A stretch of DNA of 64,000 nt from JAGWBF01 sp965116325 (GTDB lineage: Bacteria > Chloroflexota > Dehalococcoidia > Lucifugimonadales > JAGWBF01), in assembly GCA_965116325.1 (NCBI GenBank), contig OZ220675.1:434001-498000 (forward strand), read 5' to 3'. The notes under the pieces were generated by a model, which made no database searches, had not been told where the DNA came from, and was given only the letters and a program-made list of their open reading frames with translations. Every line of letters begins with the position of its first letter. Positions within the stretch are counted from its first letter, which is position 1. This document shows, piece by piece, positions 8,480 to 16,433 of this stretch. Position numbers and translations under genes: made by a program.

Positions 8480-8520
8480 CTTCCTGGATTGCGGCCTACG
8501 CCGCAATGACGACCAGGAAG
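8480..8520. repeat. REP-like palindrome, extended hairpin
   Basis: The inner palindrome ATTGCGGC-CTAC-GCCGCAAT (8488-8507) is the third copy of the family seen at 4415 and 4526. Here it is flanked by outer arms CTTCCTGG (8480-8487) and CCAGGAAG (8513-8520), giving a 41-nt hairpin just upstream of the oxidoreductase gene. It could act as a terminator of upstream transcription or simply be a dispersed repeat. Confidence 0.7.
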
Positions 8521-8543
8521 GCCCACTAAGGAGAACCGCACCC

Positions 8544-9722
8544 ATGGAGTTTGGACTCGCCTACGAGATGCAGCGCCCCACCTTGGACGACCATGCCATG
8601 GTGGAGGAAACAATCGAGCAGTGCATCCTGGCCGACGAGATGGGCTGGGACTACGTCTGGTTCGTGGAGCACCACTTCCTGACGGGGTTCTCCATGTCCC
8701 CATGTCCAGAGGTGATATTCGGGGCCCTCAGTCGCCTCACCAAGCGCATTCGCCTGGGCTTCGGCGTTGTCATCCTCCCCTATCACCACCCCATAAGGGT
8801 GGCGGAGCGGGTGGCCATGATCGACCACCTTTCCAACGGCCGGGTGGAGTTCGGCACGGGACGCTCGGCGCCCTATGAGCAGACGGGAATGGGCATCGAC
8901 CCGCGCAACACCCGGGAGATGTGGGACGAGTCCCTCACCATGATCCCCAAGATATGGGACTCGGACATGTTCGAGTGGGAGGGCAAGTTCTGGAACGTCC
9001 CGCCCCGAAAGGTGCTGCCCAAACCCTACCAGAAGCCCCATCCGCCCATATGGGTGGCGGCCCTGCAGCCGGCCACCTATGAGATTGCCGCCCAGAAGGG
9101 CATCGGGGTGATGGCCCTGGGCGTCAGCGCCCCGTCCCTGTTGAGCCCCCACATCGACACCTACAAGAAGAACATCTTAAATGCCCAGCCCGTGGGCGGG
9201 TTCGTGAACAACAAGTGGCTCAACGCCGTCATGGGCATCTGCGGCGAGGATGATGCGGCCACTAAAGAGCTGTCGGCCACGTCCCTCAAGACCTTCTTCG
9301 GACCCGACAGGCCCTACCTGGCCGACCAGAAGGACCTTTACGAGCTGCTGGTGAGGCAGTGGGGCGGGGTGCCCGAGCACCTGACGCAAAACTTCGCACG
9401 TTATGTAAAGACGGAGCAGGACGAAGAGACGGGCGAGGTTACCGAGACCCTGGACCTGTCCGGGGGCGCGGGACTGGCACAGCAGGTGTGGCGTGAGCTG
9501 GATGCTGAGACCCTGGCCAGCAGGGGGGTCATCGTGGCCGGGGACCCGGAGAGCTGCATCGCCGCTGCCAAGCTGCATGAAGCGACGGGGATAGACCAGC
9601 TCCAGTTCCTCATGGCGACGGAGACGGTGGACCATGCGGCGACCATGAAGTCCATCGAGATGTTCGGGAAGTATGTTATCCCCGAGTTCAAAAAGGCCGG
9701 ACGGGCAGCGTCTGTACTATAA
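8544..9722 (+). CDS. LLM-class flavin-dependent oxidoreductase
   Basis: Bacterial luciferase-like monooxygenase that uses reduced flavin and oxygen to oxidise an unknown organic substrate. The N-terminal TIM-barrel signatures are clear: GWDYVWFVEHHF, then RIRLGFGVVILPYHHP, RVAERVAMIDHLSNGRVEFGTGR. A C-terminal GDPESC segment and a dimerisation helix follow. 392 aa, within family range though with an extended C-terminal half. The ATG at 8544 has AAGGAG about 11 nt upstream. Members of this family are strongly expanded in SAR202-type Chloroflexota. It stands alone ahead of a tRNA gene. Confidence 0.9.
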   Translation: MEFGLAYEMQRPTLDDHAMVEETIEQCILADEMGWDYVWFVEHHFLTGFSMSPCPEVIFGALSRLTKRIRLGFGVVILPYHHPIRVAERVAMIDHLSNGRVEFGTGRSAPYEQTGMGIDPRNTREMWDESLTMIPKIWDSDMFEWEGKFWNVPPRKVLPKPYQKPHPPIWVAALQPATYEIAAQKGIGVMALGVSAPSLLSPHIDTYKKNILNAQPVGGFVNNKWLNAVMGICGEDDAATKELSATSLKTFFGPDRPYLADQKDLYELLVRQWGGVPEHLTQNFARYVKTEQDEETGEVTETLDLSGGAGLAQQVWRELDAETLASRGVIVAGDPESCIAAAKLHEATGIDQLQFLMATETVDHAATMKSIEMFGKYVIPEFKKAGRAASVL

Positions 9723-9733
9723 TGTAGTCCTGC

Positions 9734-9805
9734 GGGGCTGTAGCTCAGGGGGAGAGCACCTGCTTTGCACGCAGGGGGTCAGGGGTTCGAATCCCCTCAG
9801 CTCCA
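9734..9805 (+). tRNA. tRNA-Ala (TGC)
   Basis: The acceptor stem GGGGCTG (9734-9740) pairs with CAGCTCC (9798-9804), followed by discriminator A at 9805. The anticodon loop TTTGCAC sits between CCTGC and GCAGG and gives anticodon TGC. The T arm is GGGGTTCGAATCCCC. The 3' CCA is not encoded. The gene starts only 11 nt after the oxidoreductase stop. Confidence 0.97.
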
Positions 9806-9964
9806 TATCAAGCTCAACTTTTGCGGGAATTGCCCTCTATAACGAAGGCCAAGCATAACCAAGTTCGATTCCCGCAGCGCCTTGTCGCGGTCCTTGCGGG
9901 AAGTACATCGGAGACGAGAACTAGTCCGGCTCTATTCCATGGCCCCAACATTTCCATGTGAGAC

Positions 9965-10561
9965 GTGAGTATCGCACCTCCAAGGCCCACTCCCTTCTCT
10001 TACTGGGTAGTGCCGCACCGGTTTCTTGCCGGCGAGTATCCCGGTTCGCTGATAACCCTGAGCCCGAAACGGACCGTCCGGACCATATTCGACAGCGTTC
10101 TTGCATTTTTAGTCCACGGTCCCAGGGGTCTGAAAGGCAATCGGCGCAAGCTTCGGTCGTTGATCCAAGCGGGCGCCACCCTGTTCCTAGATCTCACGGA
10201 AGAGGGGGAGTTGCCTCCCTATGAAGGCCTTCTCCGTGAAGAGGCCCAGAGCTTGGGCGCAAAGGTGGAGTACCAAAGGGTGCCTGTAAAGGACCGGACG
10301 ACGGCCACCTCAAGACAGATGACAGAAGCCCTCGATTCGATTGACCGGGCTTTGGACTCCGGAGGCACGGTCTATGTCCACTGCATGCGTGGCATAGGGC
10401 GTACCGGCCTGGTTGTCGGCTGCCACCTGGTGCGGGGGGGCATGACTGGGCAGCAAGCCCTTGACGAGATCGGGAACTTGAGGAAGGGACTTTTGAGCTC
10501 CTGGGCGAGGTCTCCGGAGACGGACGCGCAAAGGCAAATGGTGCTTGAATGGGAGGAGTGA
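9965..10561 (+). CDS. Dual-specificity/tyrosine phosphatase-like protein
   Basis: Cysteine-based phosphatase. The P-loop VHCMRGIGRTG matches HCxxGxxR with catalytic Cys, and an upstream Asp (PVKDRT) fits the general-acid position. About 199 aa from the GTG at 9965; the ribosome site is weak, so the start is uncertain. Bacterial relatives act on phosphoproteins, phosphoinositide-like lipids or dinucleotides; the substrate is unknown. There is no signal peptide. 9806-9964 holds only a 9-bp inverted repeat (9822-9830 with 9868-9876). Confidence 0.8.
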   Translation: MSIAPPRPTPFSYWVVPHRFLAGEYPGSLITLSPKRTVRTIFDSVLAFLVHGPRGLKGNRRKLRSLIQAGATLFLDLTEEGELPPYEGLLREEAQSLGAKVEYQRVPVKDRTTATSRQMTEALDSIDRALDSGGTVYVHCMRGIGRTGLVVGCHLVRGGMTGQQALDEIGNLRKGLLSSWARSPETDAQRQMVLEWEE

Positions 10562-10906
10562 CCTCGGCCGCCTGGTATGTCTGCCTAGGAGCCACAGAGA
10601 GTTGGTCCATATCTATTCCCCATGGCTCCTCCACGCCTAAACGTCACCAGGGCTGAGCAGTTCAGCGCCATCTCCTGACCGAATATCTTGCTGCGTTGGG
10701 CGGTTTGTCTTTTCCCCTCGCTACCCTAGAGTTTCACGCAATCTGGCACAGCCCTGTGGTAAGGTATGCGGGACTGATGCCCAGGTGTAGCAGGTTCGTA
10801 GCCAGATTTAGCAGGATCATAGATTGCCATTCCCCCAACTCCACCACTACTATCCTGGGAGACGCAACAGCCCGCCAAGACGCTTTATCAGCGCACATAG
10901 AGTGAG
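10562..10906. other. Intergenic stretch, nothing convincing
   Basis: A 69-codon frame at 10696-10905 has no homology I recognise, no ribosome site and unusual codon choice. No strong promoter or hairpin is visible apart from the area right before the next gene. Confidence 0.5.
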
Positions 10907-11470
10907 ATGACGTTCAAACTAACCGGCCCCCGCGACCTTAGCCCTATCCCTGCCGTATGCGTCACGGCTTTCCTGGCGTTGGCTATATTTGCCTGGACGG
11001 AGCGGACCGTCCTGGTAGACCCCGACGGCATATCCGTCCCTTACTGGCCTTGGAAGCTGTGGCAGATCGCCCCACTGCTGATGGGGTTAGCCGGAGCTTG
11101 GTGGCTCTGGTTGAGCACCGGTCGTGTGCCCTGGGTCCGCAGCTTGGCGCTCGGAATATTGGCCCTGGTTGTGCTGGCTAACGGCTACAGCGACCTGTTC
11201 GGCGACCACTGGGGCAACGTGTGGCGCACGGTCAACCCGCTGTTCATCGGCAGTTCCGTCGTGGCAGCGGTGGCTATGTGGCGCACCCGCTGCGCCCTGG
11301 GGTACGCGGGGGCGGTGGTTTCGGCGGGCCTGGGCGCGCTGCTGTTCGCCAACGCTTACTTCGTTGACAACGGAGTCTTGTGGCAGGTGCTGAACCCGGT
11401 GCGCATGCTCACGGCGCTGGCTTGGGCCACCCTCGCCTGCCAAGCAGGTCCTGCGGAAGCCGACGAGTAG
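10907..11470 (+). CDS. Hypothetical integral membrane protein
   Basis: Unrecognised 187-aa protein. It has about five hydrophobic helices (roughly residues 13-31, 51-70, 79-93, 111-125 and 133-152) separated by short loops rich in Trp and Arg. The stretch NGYSDLFGDHWGN between helices 3 and 4 has the look of a conserved loop. No known transporter or enzyme motif is visible. It is on the same strand as the following DMT permease, 76 nt away. Confidence 0.6.
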   Translation: MTFKLTGPRDLSPIPAVCVTAFLALAIFAWTERTVLVDPDGISVPYWPWKLWQIAPLLMGLAGAWWLWLSTGRVPWVRSLALGILALVVLANGYSDLFGDHWGNVWRTVNPLFIGSSVVAAVAMWRTRCALGYAGAVVSAGLGALLFANAYFVDNGVLWQVLNPVRMLTALAWATLACQAGPAEADE

Positions 11471-11534
11471 CGCTCTCCAATCTTAGGGTCGTACTCCGCA
11501 ACCGCTCCAACATGGTCGGAACTGACTTCTAACT

Positions 11535-11540
11535 TATAAT
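11535..11540 (+). promoter_or_regulatory. -10 box implying a leaderless DMT permease mRNA
   Basis: TATAAT at 11535-11540 lies only 6 nt before the ATG at 11547, so transcription would start at or next to the start codon. No clear -35 box is seen. There is also no Shine-Dalgarno sequence before this ATG, which agrees with leaderless translation. Confidence 0.45.
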
Positions 11541-11546
11541 TCCACC

Positions 11547-12422
11547 ATGAGCGCGCTGGCCCTTGCACTGATCCTGTTTTCCGCCCTGTGCCACTCCGCC
11601 TGGAACCTGCTGCTTAAGCGCTCCGGTAACCAGGAGGTGTTCGTCTGGATGCTCCTGGCTGTTGGGAGCGCCATCCTGGCCCCCCTGGGCTCCATCCTGC
11701 TGGTGTTCTTCCGGATCTCCGAGGAGGGTTTCTGGCTGCTACTGGCATCCATCGTGGCGCACATCCTCTATTTCGCTTTGCTGAGCCGGGCTTATTCCCG
11801 AGGAGACCTTTCCCTCGTATACCCCATCGCCCGGGGAATCGGACCCATGCTTATCCCCATACTGGCGGTGGTGATACTGGGGGAGAGCATGGCCCTGCCC
11901 GCTGCCCTTGGAATCTCATTCATAGTCGCTGGCATCTTTCTGGTGTCGTGGTGGGGGCGTTTCCGGGCCCTCCTTGCCCGGCCTTTAGACTTGCTTCGGG
12001 ATGGGGGTGTTCGTTACGCCATCCTCACAGGGCTGACCACCACATCCTATACCCTGGTGGACAAGCAGGGAGTGGAACAAATCCAACCCTTCCTCTACAT
12101 GTACCTGCTTACCCTGGGATCGGCCTTGGGCATGTATCCGTACATCCTGAGGAAATATGGAACTGACGTCGTCACCAAGGAGTGGAAGAGAAACAAGGGC
12201 GGCATCCTGGCAGCCAGCGTACTGACCTTCCTCGGCTACGGGATGGCGCTGACCGCCTTTTCCTTGTCCCAAGTCAGCTATGCAGCCCCAGCCCGGGAGG
12301 TCGGCATAGTAGTTGGCGTCCTGATGGGAGTCTTTCTCTTGAAGGAGCCCTTTGGCAGGGGCCGGATCCTGGGCTCCTCGCTGATCGTCCTCGGGCTGGT
12401 ATCGCTGGCCCTGTCCCCCTAG
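11547..12422 (+). CDS. EamA/DMT-superfamily permease
   Basis: Inner-membrane transporter of the drug/metabolite superfamily with two EamA repeats and about ten helices. The first repeat ends with GESMALPAALGISFIVAGIFLVS and the second with LLKEPFGRGRILGSSLIVLGLVSLAL, both typical: a conserved Glu-Pro or Glu-Ser at the start of the last helix of each repeat. 291 aa, normal length. The substrate is unknown. The 3' end overlaps the next, oppositely oriented gene by 4 nt. Confidence 0.85.
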   Translation: MSALALALILFSALCHSAWNLLLKRSGNQEVFVWMLLAVGSAILAPLGSILLVFFRISEEGFWLLLASIVAHILYFALLSRAYSRGDLSLVYPIARGIGPMLIPILAVVILGESMALPAALGISFIVAGIFLVSWWGRFRALLARPLDLLRDGGVRYAILTGLTTTSYTLVDKQGVEQIQPFLYMYLLTLGSALGMYPYILRKYGTDVVTKEWKRNKGGILAASVLTFLGYGMALTAFSLSQVSYAAPAREVGIVVGVLMGVFLLKEPFGRGRILGSSLIVLGLVSLALSP

Positions 12423-12940
12423 ACAGCGCTGGCCACGGGGACCTGGACCAGGCAGGAGATGTCCCAGAAGCACCCACAGGCGCAGTCGAACCGGTACCAG
12501 TGGAAGCCGGGGTCTCCGTTGAGGTAGGAGAGCTCCTCCTGGTATGGCGAAATCAGTATGCCCTTATAGTCGGCCTTCACCCGCTGCCACTCTATGTGGG
12601 TGCCATATCCTACCCGGCCGTCTGCGACACACTCCCTGGGAGATGTCTCTCCATATTGGGACGTGAACTGTTGCAACTCCTCGGGCGCCGTTAGCACAAG
12701 GATATGGTCCGACTGGGCCGGGTCGATGGCGAAATCGTATTTGTAGCACCAGCGGTCCTTGGTCTTGACCCAGTATGCGCTTCCTTGGAGAACCCGGTCT
12801 TGTACGAAGGCCGCCCAGCCGTAACCGGAGTCGTCACTTAACCACAGGCCCCCGGGGTTGTGTCCGCTGTCCCTAGGGACGGGATAGTCTGGAGCAAAAG
12901 TCTCGTTGGGCTTCCGGCCATAGTGGGAGAGGATCTTCAT
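12419..12940 (-). CDS. Conserved hypothetical protein, GLWLSDD/CGCFWD motifs
   Basis: 173-aa soluble protein of unknown function. The N-terminal third has NPGGLWLSDDSGYGW, the middle has a FAIDP..DHILVL segment with QQFTSQYG, and the C-terminus has WYRFDCACGCFWD. This order recalls uncharacterised phage and bacterial proteins with GLW(Y/L)S and DxxSGCxWD motifs, but that is from memory and weak. There is no signal peptide. It starts 13 nt after the sterol-reductase-like gene, so the two are probably cotranscribed. The ATG has AAGGGG upstream. Confidence 0.6.
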   Translation of the reverse strand: MKILSHYGRKPNETFAPDYPVPRDSGHNPGGLWLSDDSGYGWAAFVQDRVLQGSAYWVKTKDRWCYKYDFAIDPAQSDHILVLTAPEELQQFTSQYGETSPRECVADGRVGYGTHIEWQRVKADYKGILISPYQEELSYLNGDPGFHWYRFDCACGCFWDISCLVQVPVASAV

Positions 12941-12953
12941 CGCCCCTTTTCCG

Positions 12954-14093
12954 TTAGTAGACTCCCGGGAAGATGCGATACTTCACCCGGGACTTGTACT
13001 CCGCCCACTTCTCCGCGCCGTATTTCTCTGCGCAATGCCTGTCGTCATCACGCTGCCTAAAGGTGAACAAGGTGACTATGAAGACGAAGTATGTCCACGC
13101 CCACGGGTTGGCAAAGTGGCCGAACACCAGGGCAATGGACAGAGAGAGGAACCCCTCACCCATGTAGTTGAAGTGACGTGCAACACCCCAAAACCCGCTA
13201 TGCAGAATCTTGCGTTCGCCGACCTCGATGTACTTGGGCTCGATAAGTCTCAGGAACTTACGGTCGGGCCATCGCTTGAAGGTGTACTTCTGGAGGTTGG
13301 CGCCCCGGGAGATGCTCCAGCCCAACAGAAACAACGAGGCTGTGCCGATGAGCCAAACGTAGGTCCACGCCGTCGAGAATCCCGGGTCCGGGTGAGCAGC
13401 CATGCCCCACAGCGGGAGGATGAACAGCCAGCCGTACACTATCAGGCCTCCCCAGAAAAGCATGAAGCCCAGCCTTTCGTGGATCAGGTCGTAGGTGTAG
13501 AGCTGTACCCGCTCGAAGATGAAATAGTCCATTACGTAGAAGGTGAAGAAGCCGGCATACAGGTAAATCCCCGGGTTTGCAGCGTCGCCGAACCGTTCAT
13601 GATGGTACGCAGCCCCGGACAGGGCGTTTAGGGCCAGCATGGACCCACCGACGACATAGAAGTACATCTTGATGTCGAAGCGGTCTCTGAACAGGGATAT
13701 CTCCCGCGCCCGTCCTGTCCAGAACTCGGCAATGGGATTCTTCGAAGCAACTCGCGGCTGGCTGAGCACTGCGATGGCGGCAAATACGGCGGCGAAGAGA
13801 GTCCCCCCGGCCACTGCGTATATGGTCGACCGGAAGAACCAGTCGCGAGGCATGCCGGTGAGCTCGAACCACCAGACCAGCAAAGCAATGACGTAAACGA
13901 GAATCCCGTTTAACCGATAGCTGCGGGGCTCGCCGGTCTTCTCGTCAATGACGTAGCCGGGTACTCGCCTGGCAGGCAGAATGATCTGGGCCAGGAGGAA
14001 GGCAGCGAACACGGCCAGAGGGGTGAAAAACCCTGCTATCGCTTCCGTCCGCGAAAGTTCAAATAGATGTTCGATGCCAAGCCATTCGATCAT
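12954..14093 (-). CDS. ERG4/ERG24-type sterol reductase family protein
   Basis: Polytopic membrane protein (379 aa, about nine helices) of the family that reduces sterol C14, C7 or C24(28) double bonds with NADPH. The C-terminal signature is clear: HSGFWGVARHFNYMGE, then FRQRDDDRHCAEKYG followed by W..Y..RVKYRIFPGVY, matching the family's DDxxCxxKYG..W..Y...V.yrIfP. The conserved Arg-His-Asn and Asp-Asp residues thought to bind NADPH are kept. The N-terminal half is diverged, so the exact bond reduced is unknown; isoprenylcysteine methyltransferase-like proteins share this fold. AGGAAGGAG lies 9 nt before the ATG. It is divergent from the P450 gene. Confidence 0.78.
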   Translation of the reverse strand: MIEWLGIEHLFELSRTEAIAGFFTPLAVFAAFLLAQIILPARRVPGYVIDEKTGEPRSYRLNGILVYVIALLVWWFELTGMPRDWFFRSTIYAVAGGTLFAAVFAAIAVLSQPRVASKNPIAEFWTGRAREISLFRDRFDIKMYFYVVGGSMLALNALSGAAYHHERFGDAANPGIYLYAGFFTFYVMDYFIFERVQLYTYDLIHERLGFMLFWGGLIVYGWLFILPLWGMAAHPDPGFSTAWTYVWLIGTASLFLLGWSISRGANLQKYTFKRWPDRKFLRLIEPKYIEVGERKILHSGFWGVARHFNYMGEGFLSLSIALVFGHFANPWAWTYFVFIVTLFTFRQRDDDRHCAEKYGAEKWAEYKSRVKYRIFPGVY

Positions 14094-14265
14094 GACCGGA
14101 TACTCCTTCCTCCAGTGACCTACGAGCTAAGCTCACTTCTGTATGATCGCTCGCAGGTACCCAATCACCAGCTATAAAGGCTAAGTTTGTTCCTCCCTAC
14201 TGCGGCCGCGCCAGATCATGCGGTCAATGTCAGGAAAATCCAGTATCATTCGAGCCTGTGCTGCT

Positions 14266-14295
14266 TTGCTCCTCCATCTTCCAGGGGAGTATAAT
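14266..14295 (+). promoter_or_regulatory. Promoter of the GPP34-P450 gene
   Basis: TTGCTC (14266-14271), an 18-nt spacer and TATAAT (14290-14295). The predicted start near 14302 leaves a leader of about 54 nt before the ATG at 14356, so the longer open frame from 14218 cannot be fully translated from it. Confidence 0.7.
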
Positions 14296-14355
14296 TGGTG
14301 CAGTGGTGCGAGGCATAGTCCATTCATATTCCAAGATAGTACCAGGGGAGGGCGT

Positions 14356-16395
14356 ATGAATACGCCGACAAAGGCTCCCTCAACCGACAAGACGGACCAT
14401 CTCCTAAGTTTGCCCGAAGAGGTCCTCTTGATGCTCCTCAACGAGGAGAACGGATACTTTTACCAGGTGCCCGGTTGGCACTTGAACTGCGCCATCGTCG
14501 GGGCGGTAATCGCCGAGCTTTCACTAATATCTCGCATCGACACGGATACCGAATCCCTCTGGGTGATTGACCAGACTGCGACGGGCAACCCAGTCCTAGA
14601 TCCTATACTGGAAGAAATTGCCGCAGCTTCCACACCCCATAAGACCCAGTTCTGGATCGAGAGGCTAGCCAACCGCGCAGAAGACATTATCGACATGACC
14701 CTGGACCGTCTGGTCGAGCTCAAAGTTCTCAAATATCACGACGGTGATTTCTGGACATTGTCCAAGACGGACTGGCAGACGGAACTGTCCGGCGGTACCC
14801 CTGACGTCTCTATAGACCAGGACGTCAGGACCCGCATTAGCCGGGTGATCTTCAACAACGAGATTCCCGACCCAAGAGATGTCATGACGATATCTCTCAT
14901 CAATACGTGCGATGTTTTTCGCTTTATATTCGACCTCGACGACGTAGGGGAAGAGCGCATCCATTTCATCTCAGGGATGGATGTTATCAGCCGGTCCATC
15001 GCCGACGCAGTCGCCCAGAACATTGCCGGACCGCTGCTTAGGCGTTCAGCGTTGTCCAGGAAGATCCCAAAGGTTTCGCTGACACGCTCGGTGTTGAGTC
15101 GGCATTTTCGACATGGCAACATTCCAGCTCTCTTCGCTGATCTAGCACAAGAATACGGGCCTGTTTTTGCGATCGATCCTCCCTTTGTGAAACCAATGAT
15201 CTTCTTAGCAGGTCCGAACACAAACCGGTGGGTGCATAGGCAAGGGCGTATGCACCTGAGAGCCAAGGACTACTTCTCCGACTTCGAGAAAGTATATGGG
15301 GCCTCGGGAGTAATGCCTTCTTTGGATGGCGCCGATCATTTCCGGATGCGGAAGTCCATGTCGGCGGCGTATTCGCGCGGGAGACTGGAAGGGCAGCTGA
15401 ATATCCTCTACCACCATGCACGGAAGCATATGTCAGGCTGGACGGTTGGAGAATCTCTACCCGCAACTAGGATGAGCCGGCTGATGATCAACGAACAGCT
15501 CTCGCCTCTATTCATCAGCGTTGACTCCCAGGACGTCATCGACGACCTCATAAAGTACAAAGAGAGAGCGTTGATGGTCCATATCATGAAAATGATGCCC
15601 AAGTTCATGCTCAACACTCCGAGCATGAAACGTCGGGCCAAAGCCGTTGATACGCTCCTCGAACGGGTACAGAGCACTCACACACCCGCCCAGCGGGCCG
15701 ATGCTCCGCGGGACCTAGCCGACGATTGGCTCAGCCTTCACACGAGCGACCCGCAGTTCGTGCCGGAAACTACTCTTCGATTCCAGCTCGCGGCAGCTCT
15801 GATAGCAAGCGTGTACCTCGGCGATGCCCTGAGTTTCGCCATCTACGCAATGGCCTCGCAGCCTGAGCTATACGGCAGGATCCAGGATGAAGCCGATGCC
15901 TTGTTTTCGGACGGGGACCCGGCGGGCGAGGAATTCAACCTGACTAACATCGACGTCACCCATCGCTTCCTCATGGAATGCCTGCGCATGTACCCCATCG
16001 TCCCCATGTCTATCCGAAACGTGATGAACTCATGCGTGGTGGAAGACTACGAGCTGCCGGTAGGGTCGCGTCTCTTCATCGCGACCACGGCCTCTCATTA
16101 TATGAGCGATGTCTTTCCAGACCCATTCACCTTCGACATAGATCGCTATCTACCTCCGCGCAACGAGCACCATAGCCCCGGGTATGCGCCCTATGGGCTG
16201 GGCACTCACACATGTCTAGGGTCCCAGTGGATGAATCTGCAGCTGGCGGCCAACGTGCTGATGATTGCACATCACTTCAACATCAAGGTGGACCCCGAGA
16301 ACTATAAGCTAGGTTTCAACCCTATCCCGTCAATGAAGCCGAACAGGAAGCTGAAATTCCGCATTGCCGAAAAGAGGCGGGAAATAAGCGTCTAA
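14356..16395 (+). CDS. GPP34 (GOLPH3-like) domain fused to cytochrome P450
   Basis: 679-aa fusion. Residues about 15-130 match the GPP34/GOLPH3 fold: LPEEVLLMLLNEENGYF, IVGAVIAELSLISRI, TGNPVLDPILEEIA and a helical stretch ending MTLDRLVELKVLKY. In eukaryotes this fold binds phosphatidylinositol-4-phosphate; lipid binding here is inference. From about 230 on is a P450 with the ExxR motif (MECLRMYP, Glu541-Arg544), an aromatic PERF-like region (DPFTFDIDRYLPPR) and the haem loop YGLGTHTCLG with Cys620. The first residue of the haem loop is Tyr instead of Phe, and the I-helix lacks a clear AGxxT (it reads IASVYLGDALS), so oxygen activation may be unusual. ATG at 14356 has GGGGAGG 5 nt upstream. 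Confidence 0.85.
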   Translation: MNTPTKAPSTDKTDHLLSLPEEVLLMLLNEENGYFYQVPGWHLNCAIVGAVIAELSLISRIDTDTESLWVIDQTATGNPVLDPILEEIAAASTPHKTQFWIERLANRAEDIIDMTLDRLVELKVLKYHDGDFWTLSKTDWQTELSGGTPDVSIDQDVRTRISRVIFNNEIPDPRDVMTISLINTCDVFRFIFDLDDVGEERIHFISGMDVISRSIADAVAQNIAGPLLRRSALSRKIPKVSLTRSVLSRHFRHGNIPALFADLAQEYGPVFAIDPPFVKPMIFLAGPNTNRWVHRQGRMHLRAKDYFSDFEKVYGASGVMPSLDGADHFRMRKSMSAAYSRGRLEGQLNILYHHARKHMSGWTVGESLPATRMSRLMINEQLSPLFISVDSQDVIDDLIKYKERALMVHIMKMMPKFMLNTPSMKRRAKAVDTLLERVQSTHTPAQRADAPRDLADDWLSLHTSDPQFVPETTLRFQLAAALIASVYLGDALSFAIYAMASQPELYGRIQDEADALFSDGDPAGEEFNLTNIDVTHRFLMECLRMYPIVPMSIRNVMNSCVVEDYELPVGSRLFIATTASHYMSDVFPDPFTFDIDRYLPPRNEHHSPGYAPYGLGTHTCLGSQWMNLQLAANVLMIAHHFNIKVDPENYKLGFNPIPSMKPNRKLKFRIAEKRREISV

Positions 16396-16433
16396 CAGGC
16401 TGAGGAACCCCCGATGGTCCCGGGCAAGAAGAC

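Noticed and set aside
9822..9876. A possible degraded tRNA or attachment site after tRNA-Ala
   Set aside because: GTTCGATTCCCGCA recalls a T arm, but no full tRNA can be drawn and it is not a copy of the tRNA-Ala 3' end.
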